From Ardenticatenales bacterium (GTDB lineage Bacteria > Chloroflexota > Anaerolineae > Promineifilales > Promineifilaceae), in assembly GCA_020634575.1 (NCBI GenBank), contig JACKBM010000064.1:1-35405 (forward strand): a DNA stretch of 35,405 nucleotides. Direction: 5' to 3'. The notes under the pieces were generated by a model that was given only the letters and a program-made list of their open reading frames with translations, ran no database searches and was not told the DNA's origin. Shown here piece after piece: positions 8,312-17,102 of the stretch (position 1 is the first letter of the stretch; the number at the start of each line of letters is the position of its first letter). Made by a program: the position numbers and the translations under genes.

Positions 8312-8729
8312 GCGTGATTTTCTGGGCCGCGGCTGGGCTTTCCCGCCCACTTTTCGGGGACAGGGTGCCGCCGTCGGCACGGTGGCCAACGAGGAAGATC
8401 TGCAACAGAGCCTGGCCATCTTGCTGGCTACTCGGCCGGGCGAACGGCTCATGAACGAGACCTTTGGTTGCGATCTACAGGATATGTTGTTTGAGGAGAT
8501 TGACCAGGGGCTGCTGACCCAAATTGAAAACCGGGTTAGCGAGGCGATTATCCGGCATGAACCCCGCATCATCCTGGAACGGGTGACGGTGGCAGCTGCC
8601 CTGGAAACGGAAGGGATGGTGACAATCGACATTCTCTACGTCATTCCCGAGACCAATTCCCGTTACAACATGGTCTACCCCTTCTATCTCTTTGAAACGG
8701 CCGCCGGCCGGAAGGAAGACGCGGCATGA
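8304..8729 (+). CDS. Baseplate wedge protein, gp25-like (Pvc9/Afp9)
   Basis: The 141-aa product matches the GPW/gp25 family: SERDFLGRGWAFPPTF at the start, then DLQQSLAILLATRPGERL, NETFGCDLQDMLFE, and a C-terminal beta strand VTIDILYVIPETNSRYNMVYPFYLF split around the centre. In T4 and eCIS, gp25 anchors the sheath to the baseplate and starts sheath assembly. The frame stays open upstream to 8157, but the start at 8304 is preferred: GGAGG lies 8 nt before this ATG and the protein then has the normal family length. Its stop overlaps the start of the PAAR-like gene (ATGA). Confidence 0.92.
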   Translation: MSERDFLGRGWAFPPTFRGQGAAVGTVANEEDLQQSLAILLATRPGERLMNETFGCDLQDMLFEEIDQGLLTQIENRVSEAIIRHEPRIILERVTVAAALETEGMVTIDILYVIPETNSRYNMVYPFYLFETAAGRKEDAA

Positions 8730-9160
8730 GTGATACTGTCCTGCTTGATGGCGATCAGGTGCTTTTTCTGCCCAACTTCGGAGCCGCTGTAGTGAACGTA
8801 CAGCCAGGCCGGCTGCGCGGCAGCGGACCGGCTACCAGCAACGACAAGAAGATCTGCGTGGTTGGGGATGAAGCAGAGGTATCGGTGCCTGGCTGTACCT
8901 ATTTCACCCCCATTTATTCTATTCCCGGTACCGGCACATTAAAGATCATGCAGCTGGCGCCAGACCAGAAAGCTCAAAAGAGCCAAACCGGCGGCAAGAA
9001 AATCATGCTCAAGGGCGGGCAGTTCACGGCCAAATTCGAGGTGCAAAATCCGGCCAAAATGCCGCCACCAGGCCCTGGGTCGCCAATCCCGGACGGCACG
9101 CCACAATACCAGGGGCGCGGCAGGTTCCTGTCGACCAACAAGTTGCTCAAAGGCATCTAA
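8726..9160 (+). CDS. PAAR-like spike tip protein (Pvc10/Afp10-like)
   Basis: The 144-aa protein has the eCIS Pvc10-type pattern: VLFLPNFGAAVVNVQPGRLRG, then CVVGDEAEVSVPGCTY, FTPIYSIPGTGTLKIMQL, and a Gly/Pro-rich C-terminal part. Such proteins are PAAR-like caps that sharpen the spike and can carry toxins. No extra toxin domain is attached here. It starts overlapping the gp25-like stop (ATGA), and its own stop codon directly abuts the ATG of the large baseplate gene, so coupling is likely. Confidence 0.82.
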   Translation: MSDTVLLDGDQVLFLPNFGAAVVNVQPGRLRGSGPATSNDKKICVVGDEAEVSVPGCTYFTPIYSIPGTGTLKIMQLAPDQKAQKSQTGGKKIMLKGGQFTAKFEVQNPAKMPPPGPGSPIPDGTPQYQGRGRFLSTNKLLKGI

Positions 9161-12100
9161 ATGGCGGATTTTAAGTCGCTTCCCGCACTTAACCCGGATG
9201 GTACGAGCCAGCGCGGTCGCCGGCCGGTAGCCCTGGATCCGGCCCAGGCCCCACTGGAGGCGCGGAGTCTCGCTGACTGGCTCGCTTTTGCTCGCGCTTT
9301 TGCCCGCCAAATCTACTTCTACGACGTGGTCGATGGCGAGGTCAAGCCAGTAGGTGATTGGCGCGGGTTTTTGCCTGATGAACTGGATCTGGATGAACTC
9401 ATCACCTTTATGGAAAACCCGGACCATTTTCCGCCCGGCCGGCTCGCAACTTTTAACCAGCCTCACCAAACACTTTTCCTGGCGTTTCTTCGTTTGCTGC
9501 GCCATATCCAGGCTCAGTTTAATGCGTTGACTGGCCGCCATCTCGACTATTACTATCGGGAGCTGCTGCGCCTGACGCCCCGGCCGGCGCAACCGCATCA
9601 GGTCCATGTCTTGCTCGACCTAAACGAGACCAGCGAATTTGTCCGCATTCCGGCCGGTACCGCTTTTCAGGGCGGCGCGGACGACGCGGAGCAGCCCCGC
9701 CTCTATCACAGCGTTGTCGACCAGGAGATTAACCAGATCCGCGTGGGCGCTCTGCGCGCCCTTTATGTTGACCGGCAGCTAACAGGCATTGAAGAGTGGC
9801 GGCCGCAGCACAAAGGCGATATGACAGCGGAGGATCTGCTGTTGGGCTTGCTGCGTCTGGCGCTGGGCCAACCCGCCCCCGGCGATCCTCTGCCCCTGTT
9901 TGCCGGCGGTCAGGTTGTCAACTTTGCCCTTTTGCGCCAACTGGAGCGGCACGTAACCTTTGTGGCCACCGACCTCTTTCTTGACCTGGCCGAGTACCAT
10001 TCGCTGCACATGCTCAAACAATCGTTTGATGGCGCTGCGCCCGCCTGGCGTGAAATCAACGATCTGCTGACCGCCGCCGGCCGGCGCCGCACAGAGGACA
10101 ATAATTTTGACCTGTTCCAGGTCAACCCCCAGTTGCGCGATACCCCGCGCGACTTTGATGCCCTGCTGCTGGCCGCCCTGGGCCGCCCCCTGACCTTTGA
10201 GGGCGATGCCCTGTCCGAAGTAGACACCATCGACCAGCTCTATCGCCAGAGCAGTAGAGCCGATGTCCAGGCCTTTGTGCGGGATAACCTGTATTTCCCC
10301 GTCATCGGCGACTTTGTCCGCCTGATGGATCTGAAAACACGGCAGGACGCCATCTGGCAGCAGCTGATGGCCATCCTGGGTTTGGCTGCCGGCCGGCGCG
10401 CGCGGGCCGCTGGCCAGGAACCGCCGCCCCCGGCCAACTTCGCGCCGGCGCCGGCTTACGCTCCGGACGCCTTTGCCACGAACCTGGCTGCTGCCCTGGG
10501 CGCCACCCTTTTTGCCCCGCTGGCGCCCATCCAAGACCTGGCTGAACACAAGCAGCGCCTGGATGAGATTGAAAGTTACTTTCTGATGACTGCCGAGCAG
10601 TTTGCCACGCAACTGATGGGTGTGGGTGCCCGCGCCGATGCCACGGAAGAGATGATGCAGCCCCTCTACACGCTGCTGCAACGTTCCCATGTGCGCCGGC
10701 AAGTCAGGCGGCTACAAGATGAGTTGATGGGGCTGTGGGAACGCCCCGAGCGGCAGCTGGCCCCCTTGCTGAAACATTTCGCTGCCAGCGGCAGCCAGCT
10801 GGACCCGTTGGCTGATGTATTGCTCCTGCTCGACGACCCCGTCGCAGGAGCGCTGTTAGTGGACCTCTATCACCAGCAGCAGGAGGATCCGGCTATGCTG
10901 CCGGATGACCAGAGCTGGAACCAGGTATGGCCCGCTTTACAACAAGCTGCCGTGGCCTTCGTCGGCCAGCCCCGCCCCTACCAGGAAACCTGGCACAATC
11001 TATACGCACTGGACGATCCCCGGGCTGCCGCCGCCAACGAGGGCTGGCCCCCGTTTGGCCGGCCGCAGCTTGACGTGCCGGAAGGGACACTGCCCGGCGT
11101 GGAAATTGGCTGGGCGCTGCGCGCCCCGCTGCTGGCGTTGCGCCAGGGCGAACGCATCCTGACCCTGACCCTGGACTTTGAGCGTGAGGCGGTTGACCTG
11201 GCCGCCCTGCGCCGGACGTTGCCCGACCAGGCGTATACTGGCGCTGCCCTGGACCGCTGTCCGCTGCGCCTGAAGGTAACCACTCAGGCAGGCTGGCTGG
11301 AGCCCGTTTCTCTGCAAACAACCATTTCCCTGCCCCGGGAGGAGCGGTTAACCCTGACGGTGACAGCCCACTTTGATCGGCGCCAGGGTGCGCTGGGCCC
11401 CATGAACGGCGGGGAACGCCAGTCTGAACTACAGCTGTTGCTGCGCCAGCTCTGGCTCCCCCATCCAATTCAGGCCAGCCGGGGCCGCTACGTGACGGTT
11501 TACCAGCAGCTACGCGACCTGAAGCTCCGACAACTCCACCTGGCGGTGTCCGTAACGGGCCTTGTGCCGCAACTGCTTCTAAACGATGATGGCGAAGTTG
11601 ACGGGACCAATCCCTTCGAGCCCTTTGGCCCGGCCCCAAGCGTGGGGAGCCGCTTTATCATGTGTGACCGGGAGCTGCTGAACCGCCAGATTTCTTCGTT
11701 GGCTTTCCAGTTTCAATGGATGGGTCGGCCGGCGGACCTGGCCACACATTATCGTCACTACCGCAATACCCCGCCCCAAATGGACGATTTTCAGGTAGAT
11801 GTCGGGCTACAGGAACACGGTCGGGTGGAGCGGCTGCTCAGCGGTGGCCGCCTCTTCAGGCAGAGCGACCCGCTCGCGCAGGAAACGCTGGCTATCGACG
11901 ATATCCTGGAGTGGCGCACAGACGTTGCCCTGGAAAGGTTCTCGGCTGTGGACCAGTCGGCCTGGCCGCGCTCCTTGATCTGGGAGCTGGCCCCGCTTGA
12001 CTTTCTGCATAGACGTTATCCGGGCGCTGCGGCGGAGCGGGCTATCGCCCTATCCAGGGACATGACGGCCAACCAGCTCAACCAGGATCCGGGGACCTAC

Positions 12101-13504
12101 CTGGTGGAGCCACCGTATACGCCAAAAATGAAGGACTTCAGCCTGGGCTATTCGGCGGCAATCGAGCTGCCTACCCCGGCGGCAGAGGGGCAGGCAGGGT
12201 CGGTAAGCATGGCCCATGTTCTGCCCTTTGGCCAGCAAACAGTCACCCTGGCGGACACGGCTGCTGAAGGCTTCTGGCTGCCGCAGCTGAGTGCTGAAGG
12301 CTCCTTGTATATAGGCCTCCAGGGTGTTCGCGCTCCCCAGGGACTGGCGCTGCTCTTCCAACTGGCTGAAGGCAGTGCGGATCCGAATGTGCCCCCGGCC
12401 GATCTGCGTTGGGCTTATCTGAGCGGTGATCGCTGGCGCTCGCTGGATGAAGGACAGATCCTGTCCGATGAAACGCGCGGGTTATTGAATTCCGGCATTG
12501 TCCGGCTGCAACTACCGGCTGCCCACAGCAGCCAGCAACTACCGGCTAACCTCTATTGGTTGCGGCTCACAGCCGGCCGCCACACCCGCGCCGTGGCCAA
12601 CGTAGTTGCTATTCATACCCAGGCGTTGACCCTGAGACAGGCGCTGCCAGCCACTGCCACCAGTAGCCGCGGTCAGACGCTGTCGCTGCCGGCGCACACG
12701 ATCAGCAACTCGCTGGGGCCGATCCCCGAGGTGGCAGCGGTGCGTCAGCCGTACCCCTCTTATGGCGGGCGCTCCGCAGAAGCGGCGGACACTTCTTATA
12801 CGCGTTTCAGCGAGCGGCTGCGCCACCGTCAGCGCGCCCTGACGATCTGGGATTATGAGCATCTGCTCCTGGCCGAGTTCCCCGACGTTTACAAAGTCAA
12901 ATGCCTGCCGGCCGCGGCCAACTTGCCCGGTCAGGTCACTGTGGTTGTCATTCCCGACAGCAAGCAACAGCTGGCCTTCGATCCCTTTGAACCCAAAATG
13001 CCCGCCCATCGGCTGGCGGATATTCAAGCTTTCCTGGCCGATAAGCTCTCGCCCTTTGCGCTTCTGACGGTGCAGAACCCGCATTACGAACGGCTCAAAA
13101 TCCGGGTTGGGGTGCGCTTTCGGCCGGGTTACCGGCCCGAAGCCCTGCGCGAAAGCTTGAACGGCGCCCTCAACCGGTTTCTGGCGCCCTGGGCCTACGA
13201 CGACGGCGCTGAGCTGGTCATCGGCGGCAGCCTGTACGCCTCCCAGCTGATCCGCTTTGTCGAAGAGCAACCCTATATCGACTACGTCAGCCAGATCAAG
13301 CTCTTTCGCAGCGATGATGGCGAAAATTATGAGTACATCCAGCCTCAGGCGGATGGTTATGCGGTGACCGTGCAGCGTCCGAATGGCATCCTGGTTGCTG
13401 CTCGCACGCACGAAATTGACATTTTAGCCGGGGACGCTGTCGAGGAACAGCGTTTGAGCGGCATCAACTTTATGAAAATTGAACTTGACTTCGAGGTTGG
13501 TTAA
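9161..13504 (+). CDS. Giant baseplate wedge protein, J-like (Pvc11/Afp11)
   Basis: The 1447-aa protein is the longest in the window. The last ~300 residues carry the J-like/gp6-type wedge signature of eCIS Pvc11: RFSERLRHRQRALTIWDYE near residue 1216, then FPDVYKVKCLPA, and a terminal strand region (LKIRVGVRFRPGYR...LASQLIRFVE-like). The long N-terminal part, with LRLLRHIQAQFNALTGRHLDYYYRELL near residue 120 split by loops, is also typical of Pvc11 in eCIS, which are much longer than phage gpJ. It forms the wedge ring that opens during firing. It starts at the base after the PAAR-like stop codon. No frameshift is seen. The gap to the next gene holds a small 7-bp hairpin (13522-13541). Confidence 0.9.
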   Translation: MADFKSLPALNPDGTSQRGRRPVALDPAQAPLEARSLADWLAFARAFARQIYFYDVVDGEVKPVGDWRGFLPDELDLDELITFMENPDHFPPGRLATFNQPHQTLFLAFLRLLRHIQAQFNALTGRHLDYYYRELLRLTPRPAQPHQVHVLLDLNETSEFVRIPAGTAFQGGADDAEQPRLYHSVVDQEINQIRVGALRALYVDRQLTGIEEWRPQHKGDMTAEDLLLGLLRLALGQPAPGDPLPLFAGGQVVNFALLRQLERHVTFVATDLFLDLAEYHSLHMLKQSFDGAAPAWREINDLLTAAGRRRTEDNNFDLFQVNPQLRDTPRDFDALLLAALGRPLTFEGDALSEVDTIDQLYRQSSRADVQAFVRDNLYFPVIGDFVRLMDLKTRQDAIWQQLMAILGLAAGRRARAAGQEPPPPANFAPAPAYAPDAFATNLAAALGATLFAPLAPIQDLAEHKQRLDEIESYFLMTAEQFATQLMGVGARADATEEMMQPLYTLLQRSHVRRQVRRLQDELMGLWERPERQLAPLLKHFAASGSQLDPLADVLLLLDDPVAGALLVDLYHQQQEDPAMLPDDQSWNQVWPALQQAAVAFVGQPRPYQETWHNLYALDDPRAAAANEGWPPFGRPQLDVPEGTLPGVEIGWALRAPLLALRQGERILTLTLDFEREAVDLAALRRTLPDQAYTGAALDRCPLRLKVTTQAGWLEPVSLQTTISLPREERLTLTVTAHFDRRQGALGPMNGGERQSELQLLLRQLWLPHPIQASRGRYVTVYQQLRDLKLRQLHLAVSVTGLVPQLLLNDDGEVDGTNPFEPFGPAPSVGSRFIMCDRELLNRQISSLAFQFQWMGRPADLATHYRHYRNTPPQMDDFQVDVGLQEHGRVERLLSGGRLFRQSDPLAQETLAIDDILEWRTDVALERFSAVDQSAWPRSLIWELAPLDFLHRRYPGAAAERAIALSRDMTANQLNQDPGTYLVEPPYTPKMKDFSLGYSAAIELPTPAAEGQAGSVSMAHVLPFGQQTVTLADTAAEGFWLPQLSAEGSLYIGLQGVRAPQGLALLFQLAEGSADPNVPPADLRWAYLSGDRWRSLDEGQILSDETRGLLNSGIVRLQLPAAHSSQQLPANLYWLRLTAGRHTRAVANVVAIHTQALTLRQALPATATSSRGQTLSLPAHTISNSLGPIPEVAAVRQPYPSYGGRSAEAADTSYTRFSERLRHRQRALTIWDYEHLLLAEFPDVYKVKCLPAAANLPGQVTVVVIPDSKQQLAFDPFEPKMPAHRLADIQAFLADKLSPFALLTVQNPHYERLKIRVGVRFRPGYRPEALRESLNGALNRFLAPWAYDDGAELVIGGSLYASQLIRFVEEQPYIDYVSQIKLFRSDDGENYEYIQPQADGYAVTVQRPNGILVAARTHEIDILAGDAVEEQRLSGINFMKIELDFEVG

Positions 13505-13587
13505 GCCGGGCGCCCTGTTCGTGCAGCCTTTCCTGGCTGCAGGAATGACGCCAACAGGCAACCAGGTGTTCAGTCAAAAGGATGGCA

Positions 13588-15048
13588 ATGATGGAGTTCA
13601 CGAAAGCCGACCGGCGAAAATTGAAAGCGTACTTTGCCCGTTACAGCATCCCTACTGAGGAGAATTTTGCCGATTTAATCGACGGCACCCTCAATCAGAA
13701 CGATGATGGGATCGTCAAGCTGCCCAATGAGCCGCTAAGTATCCAGGCCAGCGGCGCGCCCGAAGGCAGCCGCGCCACGCTCAATCTTTATAACGACTTT
13801 GCCAATCCTGCCCCGGACTGGACGTTGACGTTGCGGGGTGAAGGCGAGGATGGTGCCCTCAGCCGGGAGGGGTTGAACATCACCGATAGTGCCGGCCAAA
13901 GCCGTCTTTTTATCGACAAAGCCAGCGGGAATGTCGGGCTGGGCACCACCATGCCCCAACAGAAACTGGAGGTTGCCGGCATCATTCGCGCCCAGGGGTT
14001 TGAGCTCTCCCAGCGGGAAAACCCGCTGCGCCATCGTATGTACCCGGCTGATCCGATTGTCTATCAAAACATCTTTGAGCCGTATCGCAGCGGCGTCATG
14101 AAAAAGATCGGCAATCCCATTGGCTGGGACGATACCGCCTATGCGCAGACTCAGTGGCATGGCCGGCTGATCATCAACATCGGTACCGGCGAAAACGCCG
14201 ACGGCAATGGGGTGGAGATCAATATCCCGGCCGGCTACAACACCCTGTGGATTCGTGTCCTGGGCGAACGCTGGGAAACTTTTAAGGCCTATTTTCTGGA
14301 TGGGGCTCAGGAAACGGTCGGCATCTGGTCCGGCGGCTTGCGCAACAACAATCATTTTAGCCCCGACGGCTCGTTAAGTGACGGTAACAACATGGATGCC
14401 AACGCCTATGGTCCGAACTGGCCAGAAGCCTATGCCGTCAGAAACTCCGTCACCGACAAATCTCTTTCCGGCAACCAGTGGCTGCCCATTCCGGTTGGCC
14501 GGGCCGGTCGCCTGGCCCTGGTTACCAAGAACTACACTCAGTTCGGCGGCTGGCTTTCCGGGCTGGCTTTCAGTCGCAACCCCTGGGGGCACGCTTCCCT
14601 GCCGGCCGTTTCCTATCATTGGGCCTTCAACGGGGGTAATGCCACGAGGTGGGATGCGCAATGGGTGAACTGGTACGGCGACACCTTGACGGCCCTGCAG
14701 AATAATGCCACCACGACGTTGCGGGTACCAGTCATGCCGACCGGTCGTGACAAGTTGTTTTACATGGTCGAGCACAATAATTACTGGAATGGTGCTTTTC
14801 ACCGGGAAATCAGAGTTAAAGGTACACCGGTGGAGCGATTCTTGTCGACTTATGACAACCCGTTTGCTCGTCACTTCAACGGCAAAACTTATGCCCGCTA
14901 CATCGCTGCGCGCATTCCGGCTGGCTTGATCACGTCGACTGACCGTTTTCTCGACGTGGCAATTGATGGAACGGCGACCGAAATCGCGATCTTTTTCCGG
15001 GAAGCTGGCACCCACGACATGGATGTGCCGCCTCTGGCTGAGGCCTGA
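13588..15048 (+). CDS. Fibre-like protein, candidate receptor-binding subunit
   Basis: The 486-aa product starts with a short helical region (FTKADRRKLKAYFARYSI, then NFADLIDGTLNQND). It then has a beta-rich stretch ending in ASGNVGLGTTMPQQKLEVAG, a motif typical of phage tail-fibre shafts before an end domain. From about residue 150 there is a Trp/Tyr/Asn-rich domain (VNWYGDTLTALQNN, FYMVEHNNYWNGAFHREI) that I do not recognise; no S74 chaperone domain is seen. By position between Pvc11 and Pvc12, it takes the place of fibre genes such as Afp13/Pvc13. I infer a role in target attachment. Three in-frame ATGs exist (13582, 13588, 13591); AAAAGG at 13576-13581 favours 13588 or 13591. Confidence 0.75.
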   Translation: MMEFTKADRRKLKAYFARYSIPTEENFADLIDGTLNQNDDGIVKLPNEPLSIQASGAPEGSRATLNLYNDFANPAPDWTLTLRGEGEDGALSREGLNITDSAGQSRLFIDKASGNVGLGTTMPQQKLEVAGIIRAQGFELSQRENPLRHRMYPADPIVYQNIFEPYRSGVMKKIGNPIGWDDTAYAQTQWHGRLIINIGTGENADGNGVEINIPAGYNTLWIRVLGERWETFKAYFLDGAQETVGIWSGGLRNNNHFSPDGSLSDGNNMDANAYGPNWPEAYAVRNSVTDKSLSGNQWLPIPVGRAGRLALVTKNYTQFGGWLSGLAFSRNPWGHASLPAVSYHWAFNGGNATRWDAQWVNWYGDTLTALQNNATTTLRVPVMPTGRDKLFYMVEHNNYWNGAFHREIRVKGTPVERFLSTYDNPFARHFNGKTYARYIAARIPAGLITSTDRFLDVAIDGTATEIAIFFREAGTHDMDVPPLAEA

Positions 15049-15050
15049 TC

Positions 15051-17102
15051 ATGACCATGTCCGATGCCCACTTTTTGCCGGTTGCCCCCTTTACCCACGC
15101 CGCCCTGGATTACGAGAGGTTGCGGCAGGAGGGGCTGGCCCATCTGGAGCAGCTGGCCGGCCTGGCCTGGACTGACTTCAATGATCATGATCCGGGCATA
15201 ACTATCCTGGAGCAGCTTTGCTATGCCCTGACTGATCTCGCCTACCGGCTGGACTACGAAATACCCGATCTGCTGGCGCGGACCGACGGCGAGGTTGGCG
15301 TTGACTTTCACCCGCCCGAGGCGATGCTGCCCAACGCGGCGGTGACGCTGGACGATCTGCGCCGGCTGGTCATCGATGTGGTAGGCGTGCGCAACGCCTG
15401 GGTGCTGCCTGCTGCCGGCTCCCCACCGATCTATTACGACGAACTGGCCAAAGGGATCTCCTTGACCCCCCCTCAGGATAACGCCACCGCCATCGCTTTG
15501 CGCGGGTTGCTACAGGTCCGTTATGAATATGATGCGGCGGCCCAGGTGGACGGCCGTGCGTTGACTGTGGCTGAGGTGACGGCCGCCGTAACGCATGTCC
15601 TTCATGCCCAACGGCCGCTGGGCGTCGACTTTTTGCCCGTCCAGCCGCTCAGCCCGGAAAACATCGAGGTGGTGGCCCGTATAGAAATTGGGCTGGTCGA
15701 TGACGCCCGCGCCATGCTGGCCGACCTGGCGCAATGTCTGGCTGACTATATCTCACCGGCGCCGCGTTTCACCCCGTATGCAGTGGCGCTGCAGCAAGGT
15801 ATCCCCCTGGAAACATTGCTGACCGGCCCACTACTGCACCATGGCTATCTCGATCCAGCCGAGCTGGCCCGCGCCCCTAAACGAGAATTGTTGCATACGT
15901 CTGATCTGCTGCGCGAGATGATGGCGTTACCCGGCGTTGAGGCCGTTACCAGCCTGGAAATCTCTGCGGGCGGGCCATATGCGGCCTGGACGCTGCCGCT
16001 TAACGCCGAGCTGGCCCCTCGTCTTGACGTGGCTAACTCCCGGTTGACCCTGGTCCGGCGCGGTCAGCTTGTGAGCAGCGGCTCGCTGGCTGGCCTGGCT
16101 GAACGGGCCGGTGCCAAGACACCGGCCGGTCCACCTCTCGAGACGTTGCTGGCGCCACCGGCCGGGCGCGACCGCCACCTCGGCCAATACCGCTCATTGA
16201 TGCACCAGTTCCCCGATCTATACGGGGTCAATGCCGCCGGCCTGCCGGCTACCGCGCCGCCGGCGCGCCAGGCGCAGGCCCTGCAGCTCAAAGGCTACCT
16301 GCTCTTCTTCGACCAGCTGCTGGCTATTCTCTTTGCCCAGCTTGATCATGTCCGTAAACTGCTGGCCGTGCAGCCGCTCACTGGGTTTGCCACGGCGGCC
16401 CAGCCGGTAATCGACGCCGAGTTGGCCCTGCACGAACTGTATCGCAGCCAGGGTCCGGCGCTGGCCCAATTGCTGGTGCAGTTGACCGAAAGCAGCGTAC
16501 CGGCCGGTGAGCTACGCGCCCGCCAGCTCGATCATTTGTTGGCGCGCTGCGGCGAATCGCTGACCGAATACGCCCTGGCCATGACCGGTATCACCGCGTC
16601 GGGGCAGGCAGCATTGCAGCGGCAACTGGTTGCTGACCGGCAGGCGTTTCTGGCAGCTTTGCCCCGTCTGGCCGCCAGGCGCGGCAGCGGCCTCAATCTG
16701 TTGCTGGAAGCGCCAGCGCAGTCGACCGCCGGCCTGGCCGAACGGCTGCAGCGCAAGCTTGGCTTGAGTGAGGCGGAGCCGCTGCTCCTCATCGAACACA
16801 TTCTGCTGCGACCGGGGCCGGAGGATGAGCCGCAAAGGGTGCCCCTGATCATCCCGGCCAATGGGCCCGACCCCTATTCACTGCAGCTGAGCCTGGTCTT
16901 GAGCCTGGGTGAAGGCCGGGCTGAGCAGGTTGAGTTTCGTACCTATGTTGAGCGGCTGGCGCGCCAGGAGTGTCCGGCCCATCTGGCCATCCATGTACAT
17001 TGGCTGGCGCCGGCCGTGTTTGCTCAATGGCGCCTGGCCTACGCGGGCTGGCTGGCCGCGCAGCGAACGCTGCGCCTGGCCGCTCTGGAGACAGCCGTAT
17101 GA
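15051..17102 (+). CDS. Pvc12/Afp12-like baseplate protein
   Basis: The 683-aa protein has the eCIS Pvc12-type N-terminus: YERLRQEGLAHLEQLAG followed by NDHDPGITILEQLCYALTDL near residue 45, the best-conserved patch of this family. The middle resembles a second baseplate J/gp6-gp7-like wedge component, and the C-terminal part contains a long Leu/Gln-rich helical region. In PVC the Pvc11-Pvc12 heterodimer makes the wedge. The gene starts two bases after the fibre stop codon, and its own stop overlaps the next start (ATGA). The family call is secure; details of the fold are inferred from homologues. Confidence 0.88.
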   Translation: MTMSDAHFLPVAPFTHAALDYERLRQEGLAHLEQLAGLAWTDFNDHDPGITILEQLCYALTDLAYRLDYEIPDLLARTDGEVGVDFHPPEAMLPNAAVTLDDLRRLVIDVVGVRNAWVLPAAGSPPIYYDELAKGISLTPPQDNATAIALRGLLQVRYEYDAAAQVDGRALTVAEVTAAVTHVLHAQRPLGVDFLPVQPLSPENIEVVARIEIGLVDDARAMLADLAQCLADYISPAPRFTPYAVALQQGIPLETLLTGPLLHHGYLDPAELARAPKRELLHTSDLLREMMALPGVEAVTSLEISAGGPYAAWTLPLNAELAPRLDVANSRLTLVRRGQLVSSGSLAGLAERAGAKTPAGPPLETLLAPPAGRDRHLGQYRSLMHQFPDLYGVNAAGLPATAPPARQAQALQLKGYLLFFDQLLAILFAQLDHVRKLLAVQPLTGFATAAQPVIDAELALHELYRSQGPALAQLLVQLTESSVPAGELRARQLDHLLARCGESLTEYALAMTGITASGQAALQRQLVADRQAFLAALPRLAARRGSGLNLLLEAPAQSTAGLAERLQRKLGLSEAEPLLLIEHILLRPGPEDEPQRVPLIIPANGPDPYSLQLSLVLSLGEGRAEQVEFRTYVERLARQECPAHLAIHVHWLAPAVFAQWRLAYAGWLAAQRTLRLAALETAV

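Noticed and set aside
6475..9160. VgrG, PAAR-like and gp25-like genes as a type VI secretion system
   Set aside because: No TssJ/L/M membrane complex, ClpV or two-part TssB/TssC sheath is present; the Pvc7, Pvc11, Pvc12, Pvc15 and DUF4157 genes mark an eCIS.
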